A stretch of 64,000 nt of DNA, from NCBI RefSeq assembly GCF_011065895.1, contig NZ_JAALCR010000003.1:337608-401607 (forward strand), in the 5' to 3' direction. The notes under the pieces were generated by a model that did not search any database, was not told the origin of the DNA, and worked only from the letters and a program-made list of their open reading frames with translations. The DNA is from Paludisphaera rhizosphaerae. GTDB taxonomy: Bacteria; Planctomycetota; Planctomycetia; Isosphaerales; Isosphaeraceae. The translations under genes and the position numbers were made by a program. Every line of letters starts with the position of its first letter. Positions within the stretch are counted from its first letter, which is position 1. This document shows, in pieces, positions 18,202 to 26,344 of the stretch.

Positions 18202-18247
18202 CTGACTCTTAATCAGCGCGTTGTAGGTTCGAGTCCTACCGGGGGCA
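18202..18247 (+). repeat. attR-like repeat: displaced tRNA-Lys 3' half
   Basis: Copy of 10020-10065 in the same orientation with two substitutions: G to C in the variable loop and G to C at acceptor position 66. There is no 5' half here (no acceptor GCCC.. or D-arm upstream), so it is not a functional tRNA gene. Confidence 0.8.
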
Positions 18248-18360
18248 TTTTCGACACTGTCCGACTCCGGCCGACGGGGGCCGTCAAACCCCGCTCTTCT
18301 CGGGCGAAGCTTACTTCGCCTGACCTACCTTCGGCGACTGCCGTTCCTCCTCAATCCGTC

Positions 18361-19359
18361 CTATCGTCTTGCCCGTGTCGCGAGGGCGTCGAGGCCGACG
18401 ATCGCGGCGCGGTCGCCGGCTTTACGGACGAGTTCGCAGATCAGGTCGATCGTGCGGAACTCTGGGTCGACGACGTACAGGCAGGATGGGTGCGAGAGGA
18501 GGTCGTAGACGGCTCGGTTCTCGATGGCCCAGTCGACGCCCAGACGGACGGCCCGGAGGAATGACTCCAACGGCCATTGGCCGGTCCGGAACGCGCCGAT
18601 GTCGCTGATCGGGCTCATGGGGACCTCGATCAGACCGTCAGGGTAGACGAACGGCTGAGCGGCGGGCTGCGCCCGAACGATGTCGGCTAGAACGTCGTCG
18701 GGGGGCTCGCCGGGACTGGCCGGTTTGTGAGCCGGATACATGGTGCTGACCCAGGTGTATCCCTCGTTGAGCAGCATCCGGCGGACGTCGGGGCGATCGC
18801 GGAGACCTCCGGCGAAACCTCCCGGCGCGCGGAAGCCGGCCGGAGCGATCCCAAGTCGGGATTTCATCGCGGCGGCCCCCAGCCGGACGTTGTCCCGGAT
18901 CGCCTCCGCCGGCGTCTTCCCCTCGATCAACCAGGGAGCCCGCTTGAAGCGGAACTGGACCTCATCCGGCCGCGTCGCGAGCAGGTAGACGTGGTCGTAA
19001 GTGTGGTTGCCGATGGGATGACCGTCGGCGGCCAGACGCTCAAGCCAGCGGACGTCCTCCTGCTCGAAGAGCTGGCCGACGGCGAAGTAATGGATCACGC
19101 CGCCCGCAGCCTTGACGCGGCGGCCGGCCTCGACCGCATAAGCCTTCGCCTCGGCGTTGAGATTCCCCTTCTCATAGTCCCAGTGTACGTCCTCGCGCCT
19201 GGGGAAGTTGCGGGCCATCTCCAGGTCGAGCGTGATCGCGATCAGGGCGCGATCCGCCGAGGGTTGAGCGACCGCAGCAGGCGCGCAAGAGGCGGCGGCG
19301 AAGCCCGCCGCAGCCGTCGCAAGGAAATCCCGTCGGGTGGCGAGCAGATCTCGGTTCAT
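18361..19359 (-). CDS. Secreted polysaccharide deacetylase (NodB/CE4-like)
   Basis: 332 residues with a Tat-type leader (TRRDFLATAAAGFAAASCAP). The NodB homology region has the catalytic aspartate in ITLDLEM and the metal-binding GNHTYDH motif; a proline-rich GFRAPGGF loop follows. It would remove N- or O-acetyl groups from a polysaccharide such as peptidoglycan, chitin or a matrix sugar. The ATG at 19359 overlaps the upstream stop (ATGA), so it is translationally coupled to the isochorismatase-like gene and is last in a three-gene operon; an upstream in-frame codon at 19416 lies inside that gene. Confidence 0.85.
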   Translation of the reverse strand: MNRDLLATRRDFLATAAAGFAAASCAPAAVAQPSADRALIAITLDLEMARNFPRREDVHWDYEKGNLNAEAKAYAVEAGRRVKAAGGVIHYFAVGQLFEQEDVRWLERLAADGHPIGNHTYDHVYLLATRPDEVQFRFKRAPWLIEGKTPAEAIRDNVRLGAAAMKSRLGIAPAGFRAPGGFAGGLRDRPDVRRMLLNEGYTWVSTMYPAHKPASPGEPPDDVLADIVRAQPAAQPFVYPDGLIEVPMSPISDIGAFRTGQWPLESFLRAVRLGVDWAIENRAVYDLLSHPSCLYVVDPEFRTIDLICELVRKAGDRAAIVGLDALATRARR

Positions 19360-20468
19360 GGCTTCACCCCCGTGGACTTCGGCTTCGGCTGATCGGCGGA
19401 GTCGAGCTTGATCCACGAAATCTGGGTGACGAGTTGATCGAGCGCCGCGAACGAGAGGGCGGCGTTGGTGGCGAACCTGGGTGAGTCGTTGCCGGGGAAG
19501 GTCGCCAGGCTGGCGTCGCCGACGAGGAAGACGTCGAAGTCCTTGGAGAGATTCTCAAAGCCCGCGGTGGTCTTGCGGTAGCACATGTCGGTCGCATAAC
19601 CGGTCAGGAGAACGTGGCGGACCCCATGCTTCGCGAGGAAGTCACGCAGCGGCGCGTACCCTTCCGCGTCGAACACGACGACGTCGTCGGGGTGGGCGTC
19701 GACGTCCGTCGTGATCGGGATCGGCATCTTCCAGAAGTCGGGGCCGTTGTAACGCGGGCCGGGATCGAGGCCGCGGAACTGGAGGAAGTAGTCGATCACC
19801 GGCCGGTCCGTTGAGAGCGTCAGCGACGTCGGCAAGGGCTCGCCCGTGTAGGGGATCGAGGCGAGTTTCTCCTTCAGCTCCTTCAGCCCCTGGGCACGTT
19901 CCTCTGGGGTCGGCGTGTGGTTGAACGAGCGGTAGGCCTTCGTGCGAATCGGATCGGCAGGACCAGGCAGGCTGTACATGACGAAGGCCGCCTTGCCGCG
20001 CAGCGACTTGAGGAACGGGTCGACCACCTCGCGCGTGTGCCGAGCGGCGAGGCCGTTCTTGACCGGGGTGCAGAAGTCGCAAACGCCGGCGGGCTCGGGA
20101 GTCTTCCATCCCTGGCCGTCGTCGATCCCCCAGGGGTGGACCATGATCACGGCTGTGTCGGCTGCGCGGAGGCGGTTGGGCGTCTCGATGATCCCCCGGG
20201 CGTTGTATGAGAACCGCCAGGCGCGGACCGAAAGGTCAGCCCCCTCGTCCTGCACGATCGCGGGCGCCTCGAATCGCGCGACCTCGCGGACGGGCTCGAT
20301 GAACTCGGGATGGTCGGCGAGGATCGGACGCGGCGATGCGATCGGCGTAAGCCGGTTCTCGTAGACGCGCGTGGAGCGATCCTGAGCACGGGCCGGTGCG
20401 ACTGCGGCCAGGGCGAGGCCGAGTGTCAGGAATCCCGCGAGCACGCGGACCGATTCTGGAATCGTCAT
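19356..20468 (-). CDS. Secreted isochorismatase-like (cysteine hydrolase fold) protein
   Basis: 370 residues with a signal peptide (VLAGFLTLGLALAAVAPARA). The fold signature is visible: a hydrophobic strand AVIMVHPWG where the family usually has its catalytic aspartate, and the nucleophile region LLTGYATDMCYRKTTAGF carrying the cysteine. His instead of Asp at the first position is unusual, so the activity may differ or be lost. Typical members are cytoplasmic and about 200 residues; this one is exported and carries extra N-terminal sequence plus a roughly 100-residue middle segment. It lies 7 bp after the PVC cytochrome gene. Confidence 0.7.
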   Translation of the reverse strand: MTIPESVRVLAGFLTLGLALAAVAPARAQDRSTRVYENRLTPIASPRPILADHPEFIEPVREVARFEAPAIVQDEGADLSVRAWRFSYNARGIIETPNRLRAADTAVIMVHPWGIDDGQGWKTPEPAGVCDFCTPVKNGLAARHTREVVDPFLKSLRGKAAFVMYSLPGPADPIRTKAYRSFNHTPTPEERAQGLKELKEKLASIPYTGEPLPTSLTLSTDRPVIDYFLQFRGLDPGPRYNGPDFWKMPIPITTDVDAHPDDVVVFDAEGYAPLRDFLAKHGVRHVLLTGYATDMCYRKTTAGFENLSKDFDVFLVGDASLATFPGNDSPRFATNAALSFAALDQLVTQISWIKLDSADQPKPKSTGVKP

Positions 20469-20475
20469 GGGCGTC

Positions 20476-23400
20476 TCACCTCGCGGGGGCTGCGGCCCGA
20501 GACGCGTCCTCGGGCCGGGATTGGAGATAGCGGAACAGGTCGCGGACCTCTTGCGGGCCGAGCGGCTTGAGGAGCCCCTCGGGCATGATTGAGACGGGGA
20601 GTTCGCGAAGCTCCTCGATCTCCTCCCGCCGCAGAACGACGCGGGTGTTCTGGGAATCGACGAGCGTCACGCTCGCTCCGTCTTGCGCCGCGATCACTCC
20701 GGACAGGACGCGGCCGTCGCGAGTCGCGGCGGCGTACTGGAGGAACTGGGCGCGGATCACCGCGCTCGGGTCGACCAGGCTGGCCAAAAGGGAGGCCGAA
20801 TCCTCGCGGGCGACGCCGGTCAGATCCGGGCCGACCTCGCCCCCTTCGCCGAAGAGTTTGTGGCAGCTTGCGCAGTTCTTGGCGAACAACGCCCGGCCGC
20901 GTTCGTGATCGCCGAGCCCAGCGCGGAGGTCGTTGCTGAGGCGTCGAATCTCGGCGAGCTTGTCCTCGGGCGTGCCGGCCTTGACGCTCCCCCAGTGCTT
21001 GCGGACCAGGGCGTCCAGGACCGAGTCGTTGTGGAGGGAGACCTGACGGAGTTCGGCGAGGGCGAAATCCGACGTCGGGATCGCCCCGGACTCGACTTCG
21101 CCGAGCAGGACGCGGGCCCAGACCGGACGGCCAAGCATCACCGTACGGAGCCTTGCTCGGAGCGGTGCACCGGCGGTCTTGTAGCGATCGACGAGCACCG
21201 CTGCGGTGCGATCATCGCCGAACCGGGCAAGAACGTCGAGCGCCGCGGACTGGACCTCGGGTTGCTGGGCTGACAGCGCGGCGAAGGCAAGGCTCGCGGA
21301 TTCGGGGTCGCCGAATTCGGCCAGAAGTCCCAGCAATGCAACCCGCCGAGCCGGTGGTGTGTTCGGCTCCGCGGCCTCGGCTCGCGCGAACGCCACGGCA
21401 CCCGGTCGGTCGGCACGCATCGCCAGGCGGAGCCTCGCCAAATCCGTCGGCGTCGCACGCCAGGCGGAATCGATCGCCTCAGCCAGTGCGGCGGAGATCG
21501 GCTCGAACGCCCTGGCGCCGGGAACCTCCGACGGCTCAGGCGCGGCGAGAGTCCCGAAGAGTCCAGCCGTCCCCATGCCTCCCAGGGACGTCGAGCGTTC
21601 CGCCAGACCATGATCGACGGCGTCGAGCGCAGCGGCCCGGTACATCTCGGGGGAGGACGCCAGCAGTCTCGTGCAGGCGTCGTATCCCGTCTGCGTCCCC
21701 TCGGCGGCGTAGCGGCGAGTCAGCCGCAGGGCGTTCTCGCGATAGACCGCGTCGGCCCAGGCCGATGGCTCGCGGAAGGTGCGGACCAGACGGTCTGCGT
21801 CGGTCATCGCCTTCGCCTCAAGGCCCCACCAGATCATCAAGGGAATGTAGGCGTCGTCACGGTCGGCCCCGCGTCGAAGTAGGCTTTCGAGGATGGGCAG
21901 CCCCTGTTCGCCCGGGAGTCGTCGCGCAGTGGCGGCGAGTTGGAGACGGACCGACGCCGATGGATCAGAACCTGCCATCTCCGCAAGCCGCGACGCCGAC
22001 GACGGCGAGACGCGACGACTGTCTCCCAGGAGACGAACCGTCCAGGCGCGAACGGCTTCGGCCGGATGCCTGAGCAAATCGGCGGCCGAGTCGTCGTTGA
22101 ACCCGCCGACTGCATTGAGAGCCCAGAGTCCGCGAAGAGCGGCGAGCGGATCGTCGGTCTGACGCGACATCTCCAGCAACGCCGGGCGGATCGTCGGATC
22201 GCGCCGCGCGGCCAGCTCAAGGCGAATCGCCGTGGCGGCCGGGCCGTCGGCTCGGCGAGTCAGACCAATGAGTTCGGCTCCGCTTCGCTTCGTCAGGTCG
22301 AGCGACTGAGAACACCCCCGCCCTCCCTCCTTGGCCGTGATTCGGTAGATTCGGCCGTTGCTGCGGTCCCACTGGGCGTCGGGATCGGGGTGGGCGGTCC
22401 GGCGGTCGTGAAAGTCGCAGACGTAGACAGCCCCATCGATCCCCTGGCAGAGATCCGGGGCGCAGAACCAGTTGTCGCGGGAATTGAGGAGAAGCCCGCC
22501 GTATTGAGCCTCGAAGGTCGATCCCCGCCGAACCAACTCCCAGTACGATGCTGAGTGCTGGAGGAAGTCGCTACAGAGGAGAGCGCCGCGGTAGGAAGCC
22601 GGGAGAGCCTGGCCAAGGTAGATCGTGCCGCCGGGGCGCGGACCGGCGACGGGGCGATCGTAGGGAAGGTGCTCGAAGAACCCATACGTGTGCAGGTTGT
22701 GCAACGGCCCGTGCTTGCCGAAGTTCTTCCGGTAATAGCCTCCCTGGACAGCGTGGTAGGCGAGGTCCACGCCGTTCGACGAGAAGAACAACGTCCCCTC
22801 GGCGTCGAAGGTCAGGCCGTAGAGATTGCCGCCTCCCTCGCAGAACAGCTCGAACTCGCGGGAGGCCGGATGGACGCGCCAGACGGCCTGCTGGAACTCG
22901 ACGCCTCGGACGACGTTGGTCACCGTGCTGCCGGTCGCCCCATAGAGCCAGCCGTCGGGTCCCCACGTCAGGTGATTGACCAACGACTGCGCGTCCTCGA
23001 GCCCGAACCCGGCGAGGACGACCTCGGGGTCGCCGTCAGAGACGTCGTCGCGGTTCCGGTCGGGGTAGAACAGCAGGTAGGGAGCCTGGAGGACGTAGAC
23101 GCCGTCCCGGGCGAATTCGAGCCCGGTGCAGAGATTCAGGCCGTCGACGAAATCCTTGAACCGATCGGCGCGGCCGTCGCCGTCCGTGTCCTCGCAGATC
23201 GTGATCCGGTCCGCCCCGCGAGGGCCTTTCGGCGGCGGCTCGGGAACCCGGTCGTAGACCGTCCGCGAGTAGCGATCGACCTTCACGCGCGTGAGGCCGG
23301 CGGGGTTCGGATACTGGAGGTACTGGACGGTCCAGATCCGTCCACGGTCGTCGGACTTGAGGAGGATCGGTTGGCGGACGTTCGGCTCGGACGCGTAGAG

Positions 23401-23532
23401 GTTCACGGCCAGGCCGTCGGGCACGATCATCTTCGCCGCAGCGACGTCGGGCGCGTACCCCTGAGCGTAACTCGACGTCGACCCCAGCCAGACGAGGACG
23501 AGGGCGGCTGAAAACGCGGCGCAGACTCTCAT
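20476..23532 (-). CDS. PVC-type dehydrogenase with HEAT repeats and C-terminal haem c
   Basis: 1018 residues, signal peptide, then a beta-propeller of the membrane-bound dehydrogenase / GSDH type (about 25-400: MIVPDGLAVNLYASEPNVRQ, DRGRIWTVQYLQYPNPAG, EDTDGDGRADRFKDFVDGLN), a long run of HEAT-like helices (about 430-800), and a C-terminal cytochrome c segment with CASCHK near residue 885 followed by GPDLTG. This layout is characteristic of Planctomycetes-Verrucomicrobia and is linked to periplasmic oxidation of sugars. It is first in the operon with the isochorismatase-like and deacetylase genes, which hints at sugar-polymer catabolism. Confidence 0.92.
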   Translation of the reverse strand: MRVCAAFSAALVLVWLGSTSSYAQGYAPDVAAAKMIVPDGLAVNLYASEPNVRQPILLKSDDRGRIWTVQYLQYPNPAGLTRVKVDRYSRTVYDRVPEPPPKGPRGADRITICEDTDGDGRADRFKDFVDGLNLCTGLEFARDGVYVLQAPYLLFYPDRNRDDVSDGDPEVVLAGFGLEDAQSLVNHLTWGPDGWLYGATGSTVTNVVRGVEFQQAVWRVHPASREFELFCEGGGNLYGLTFDAEGTLFFSSNGVDLAYHAVQGGYYRKNFGKHGPLHNLHTYGFFEHLPYDRPVAGPRPGGTIYLGQALPASYRGALLCSDFLQHSASYWELVRRGSTFEAQYGGLLLNSRDNWFCAPDLCQGIDGAVYVCDFHDRRTAHPDPDAQWDRSNGRIYRITAKEGGRGCSQSLDLTKRSGAELIGLTRRADGPAATAIRLELAARRDPTIRPALLEMSRQTDDPLAALRGLWALNAVGGFNDDSAADLLRHPAEAVRAWTVRLLGDSRRVSPSSASRLAEMAGSDPSASVRLQLAATARRLPGEQGLPILESLLRRGADRDDAYIPLMIWWGLEAKAMTDADRLVRTFREPSAWADAVYRENALRLTRRYAAEGTQTGYDACTRLLASSPEMYRAAALDAVDHGLAERSTSLGGMGTAGLFGTLAAPEPSEVPGARAFEPISAALAEAIDSAWRATPTDLARLRLAMRADRPGAVAFARAEAAEPNTPPARRVALLGLLAEFGDPESASLAFAALSAQQPEVQSAALDVLARFGDDRTAAVLVDRYKTAGAPLRARLRTVMLGRPVWARVLLGEVESGAIPTSDFALAELRQVSLHNDSVLDALVRKHWGSVKAGTPEDKLAEIRRLSNDLRAGLGDHERGRALFAKNCASCHKLFGEGGEVGPDLTGVAREDSASLLASLVDPSAVIRAQFLQYAAATRDGRVLSGVIAAQDGASVTLVDSQNTRVVLRREEIEELRELPVSIMPEGLLKPLGPQEVRDLFRYLQSRPEDASRAAAPAR

Positions 23533-23699
23533 GGGGCCTCCTCAAACGATGAGCGGCCAGACGGAAGGCCGGAGAGAGGCCGCTTTCGGGACGCGCGAGG
23601 ATAACCGACGAGACGCCTCGACGCCACCAATCACTGAGCGTCGATTCGCCCGAAGAATCGCACCACCGGGCTGCGCTTCACGCTCGAACCACCGGAGGC

Positions 23700-24134
23700 T
23701 CAGTGGCGCTTTCGCTTCGTCGTCGGGTTGTTGTCCATGTTGAGAGTGCGGTGGTAATCGTCCTCGCGGAAGACCGCGATGGGGCTGACGCCGAGGACGA
23801 TGTACACGGTTTCAACTGTCGCGGCTGGGGCGGCGTGGGTGAGCTTCACGACGAATCGCTTGTCGGAATCCGACGGTTGTTCGCGCAGAATCTCGAAAGC
23901 AACCAACTTGCGGCCGTTGGTCCAATCGTTGTCGACGGCCTGGACGGGAGGGTCGGTCCCGGGGATGAGGCCGGGCTTTTCTCCTGCGCGCCAGGCCTCC
24001 AACGCAGCCTCAAGCGCAGTGCGGGCCTGGTCGGCCCCCGGATTCATGGACGGTCCGCCGCAGGACGCGCAAGCGGCCAGGAGAGTCACGGCCAAGCCAA
24101 GAGCCGCGATGCGAGGAAAACGGATCGGAGTCAT
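23700..24134 (-). CDS. Small lipoprotein, paralogue of the one at 25871
   Basis: 144 residues with a lipoprotein-type leader (IAALGLAVTLLAACASCGG). The mature part reads ALEAALEAWRAGEKPGLIPG, then VAFEIL, and near the end VETVYIVLGVSPIAVFREDD. The same order of motifs occurs in the lipoprotein at 25871-26344, so the two are paralogues. Function unknown; in planctomycetes such proteins often follow DUF1559 genes. Start ATG at 24134 lies 14 bp after the DUF1559 stop. It is the last gene of the leftward operon. Confidence 0.72.
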   Translation of the reverse strand: MTPIRFPRIAALGLAVTLLAACASCGGPSMNPGADQARTALEAALEAWRAGEKPGLIPGTDPPVQAVDNDWTNGRKLVAFEILREQPSDSDKRFVVKLTHAAPAATVETVYIVLGVSPIAVFREDDYHRTLNMDNNPTTKRKRH

Positions 24135-24148
24135 CGGCGCGCTCGCCC

Positions 24149-25237
24149 TCAGAACGAATCGGCGCTCACCACTTCGCCGCCGGCGCGGGTGCCGACGGCT
24201 CGCCACGTCGACAGGGAGACGCTGTTCTTGATGAATCGGACCGTGCCATCCCCCATGAGCATGCTGACCCCGCCCGGGTGCTGGCTCGACGGGGGAACCT
24301 GCATAGGCATATTGGCCATCGTGCCGGGGTACCCCGTCCCGGCGCACGTCTTGCCGTTCGGCGGGGCGACGTGGTTGTATGCCGTGCAGCACATCTCTCC
24401 CATGACCCAGCTCATCCCCTGGCGACGCGTCAGACGAAGCGAAGTCTGAGGGCTCAAGGCCTGGCACTGCAGATAGGTCGCGTCCATCCCGCTCGGCGTC
24501 GGGTTGATCGTCCCGGACATGATCAACGAATCCGAGCGCGCATCGCGATCATTCGTATCAGAGCCCCGAATCTTCTCGCTAAAGAAACAGGTATTGCTAA
24601 GTCCATCCGTGATGCTCGCCAGGCGGACCGCGCTCTGGTAATAGAAAATCCCCTGCTGCTGCTCGGAGGGCACGACGGTCGAGGGGTAATTCTCGCTGAG
24701 GTCGCACGCCCAGGTCTGAAGGTTCCCCAGGTAGCTGTTGCCGCCAGGCCACTGGGAGAGCAAGCCGCTGTTCCCGTCCGACGGGCACAGGAAAACGGCG
24801 ACCTGACTCAACGAGGACGTCGCATTCTCACGGTTCGTGTTCTGATAGGCAGGCATGAACGCGACGTCGCCGGCCATGCCGGGCGTCTCGGGAGGGATGT
24901 TGAAGTTGATGCTGTTGTAGAGGTTGCCCTGCTCGATGTACTGCAGGATCTGGCTGTGGACCGACCAGCGGGCATATGCAGCGGCTCCCGGATAGGTGTT
25001 CGTGCAACCCGCTCCTGCGCCGTAGCAGAGTCCCTTTCCAAAAGGCAAGACCTGGTACGTGCTCACATAGTTGTGGCACGCCAGGCCGATCTGCTTCAGG
25101 TTGTTGACGCATTGAGATCGCCTCGCCGCCTCTCGCGCCGCCTGAACGGCCGGCAGCAGGAGCCCGATCAAAACGGCGATGATCGCGATGACCACGAGCA
25201 ATTCAATCAGCGTAAAGGCGCGGCGCGACGAGGACAT
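24149..25237 (-). CDS. DUF1559 pilin-like protein (type IV pilin / pseudopilin leader)
   Basis: 362 residues. The leader [19 protein letters not shown] is a prepilin peptidase site followed by a hydrophobic helix; [20 protein letters not shown] then KQIGLACHNY is the planctomycete DUF1559 hallmark. The C-terminal domain ends with GDGTVRFIKNSVSLSTWRAV, the H-X9-DG-type segment of this family. These proteins are thought to form or decorate extracytoplasmic fibres. A GGGGGAG site precedes ATG 25237. It lies between a small secreted protein (25322-25744) and a lipoprotein (23700-24134) in one operon. Confidence 0.92.
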   Translation of the reverse strand: MSSSRRAFTLIELLVVIAIIAVLIGLLLPAVQAAREAARRSQCVNNLKQIGLACHNYVSTYQVLPFGKGLCYGAGAGCTNTYPGAAAYARWSVHSQILQYIEQGNLYNSINFNIPPETPGMAGDVAFMPAYQNTNRENATSSLSQVAVFLCPSDGNSGLLSQWPGGNSYLGNLQTWACDLSENYPSTVVPSEQQQGIFYYQSAVRLASITDGLSNTCFFSEKIRGSDTNDRDARSDSLIMSGTINPTPSGMDATYLQCQALSPQTSLRLTRRQGMSWVMGEMCCTAYNHVAPPNGKTCAGTGYPGTMANMPMQVPPSSQHPGGVSMLMGDGTVRFIKNSVSLSTWRAVGTRAGGEVVSADSF

Positions 25238-25321
25238 GACCGATCTCCCCCTCAGGTCCTGGGATCCATGAGCCGACCTCGACCGACTCCTCAGCCAAGG
25301 TGCGAACAACGATGGAGGAGA

Positions 25322-25744
25322 TCAGGGACGAGGAGGACGCTCGGGCTGGTCGGACTCAGGAGTCTGGTGAGGCTTCAAGCGAGACGGGGCGGATGGGGAT
25401 GTCGAACCAGCACCGACGGGCGCTTCCGACTGCCGGAGGACGCCCTCACTGACGACCGTGCGCGACGGCGGCGATGGAGCAGGCGTCGGAGCCTCCGATC
25501 TCCGCGAGCATGACGGGCCGGAACATGGGCGATCGCTCCCGCCAGGCGCGGAGGAGCCCAGTGCCTCGGCCTCGCCGTCTTCGACGGCCCCGAGGAACTC
25601 AAGACCGCGGCCCCGCACCGGGACGTCTGAACGATCATGCCTCCCGCAGCCGGCCTGCGCCGTGGTCGACCCACTCAACGCTCCCGCCAGCATGGCCGCG
25701 AGCCAGAGAGATCGAACGGACTGGAGAACCCTGCGGCGAGACAT
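25322..25744 (-). CDS. Small secreted proline/serine-rich protein
   Basis: 140 residues: signal peptide (VRSLWLAAMLAGALSGSTTA), then a low-complexity, Pro/Ser/Glu-rich tail with several cysteines. No known domain. The ATG at 25744 was chosen because the signal peptide begins there; the frame is open further upstream but crosses the divergent promoter and the opposite gene. It precedes the DUF1559 gene by 84 bp in the same direction. Coding potential is moderate. Confidence 0.55.
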   Translation of the reverse strand: MSRRRVLQSVRSLWLAAMLAGALSGSTTAQAGCGRHDRSDVPVRGRGLEFLGAVEDGEAEALGSSAPGGSDRPCSGPSCSRRSEAPTPAPSPPSRTVVSEGVLRQSEAPVGAGSTSPSAPSRLKPHQTPESDQPERPPRP

Positions 25745-25811
25745 GACGACTCGACTCTCAGGAAGTGAGGGAGAGCCTTGATAGCCCCCATGGATCCATT
25801 GGATTCTATCG

Positions 25812-25841
25812 TGGACCCTGATCAGGAACAACCGATATACT
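25812..25841 (+). promoter_or_regulatory. Candidate sigma70-type promoter for the lipoprotein-CusBA operon
   Basis: TGGACC (25812-25817), an 18-bp spacer and TATACT (25836-25841), about 30 bp before the lipoprotein ATG. The region is the 126-bp divergent gap; a short inverted repeat CCTCA-CGGGT-TGAGG follows at about 25846-25860 and could be a regulator site. Only one of the two boxes is close to consensus. Confidence 0.35.
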
Positions 25842-25870
25842 AACTCCTCACGGGTTGAGGAAATGTACCG

Positions 25871-26344
25871 ATGGCAAGGAATCGAACAAGCCGCTCGCTG
25901 GCCCTCTCGGCGCTGGTGATCCTCGCGGCCGGTTGCCGTGATACAGCCTCTGGAATCGCCGATCTCCCGCTTCCGGACCTGAACTCCTCGAAGGCCGCCC
26001 TGACGACCTCGCTCAATGAGTGGAAAGCTGGACGCCGCGTGTCGGGAATTCAGGTCGGCTCCAACCCGATGGTCGGCGTCGTCGACTCCGCGAGAGCCGA
26101 CCGCCCCCTGATCGAATACGAGATCGAGGGCCCGCTGATGACGGTCGGCAAGGCCCGGCCGTTCGCAGTCCGATTGGTCCTCGGAGAACCGAAAGAGACG
26201 GTTGAGGCCCGCTACGTCATCGTCGGCCAGGACCCGCTGTGGGTCTTTCGACAGGAGGACTTCGACCGCATGCTCCACTGGGAGCACAAAATGGACGACG
26301 GCGATCACGGGGCGCCGCCGGGCTCAGACCGCGACCGCCCATGA
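25871..26344 (+). CDS. Small lipoprotein, first gene of the Cus-type operon
   Basis: 157 residues with a lipobox-like leader (LSALVILAAGC, Cys about residue 22). The mature part (SSKAALTTSLNEWKAGRRVS, then KETVEARYVIVGQDPLWVFR) matches the lipoprotein encoded at 23700-24134 in motif order, so they are paralogues placed on either side of a divergent promoter. The C-terminus is histidine/aspartate-rich (HWEHKMDDGDHG), compatible with metal contact. Its stop overlaps the adaptor start (ATGA, 26341). Confidence 0.7.
   Translation: MARNRTSRSLALSALVILAAGCRDTASGIADLPLPDLNSSKAALTTSLNEWKAGRRVSGIQVGSNPMVGVVDSARADRPLIEYEIEGPLMTVGKARPFAVRLVLGEPKETVEARYVIVGQDPLWVFRQEDFDRMLHWEHKMDDGDHGAPPGSDRDRP

Noticed and set aside
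18202..18247. Second tRNA-Lys gene
   Set aside because: Only the anticodon arm to 3' end is present; there is no acceptor 5' strand or D-arm upstream.
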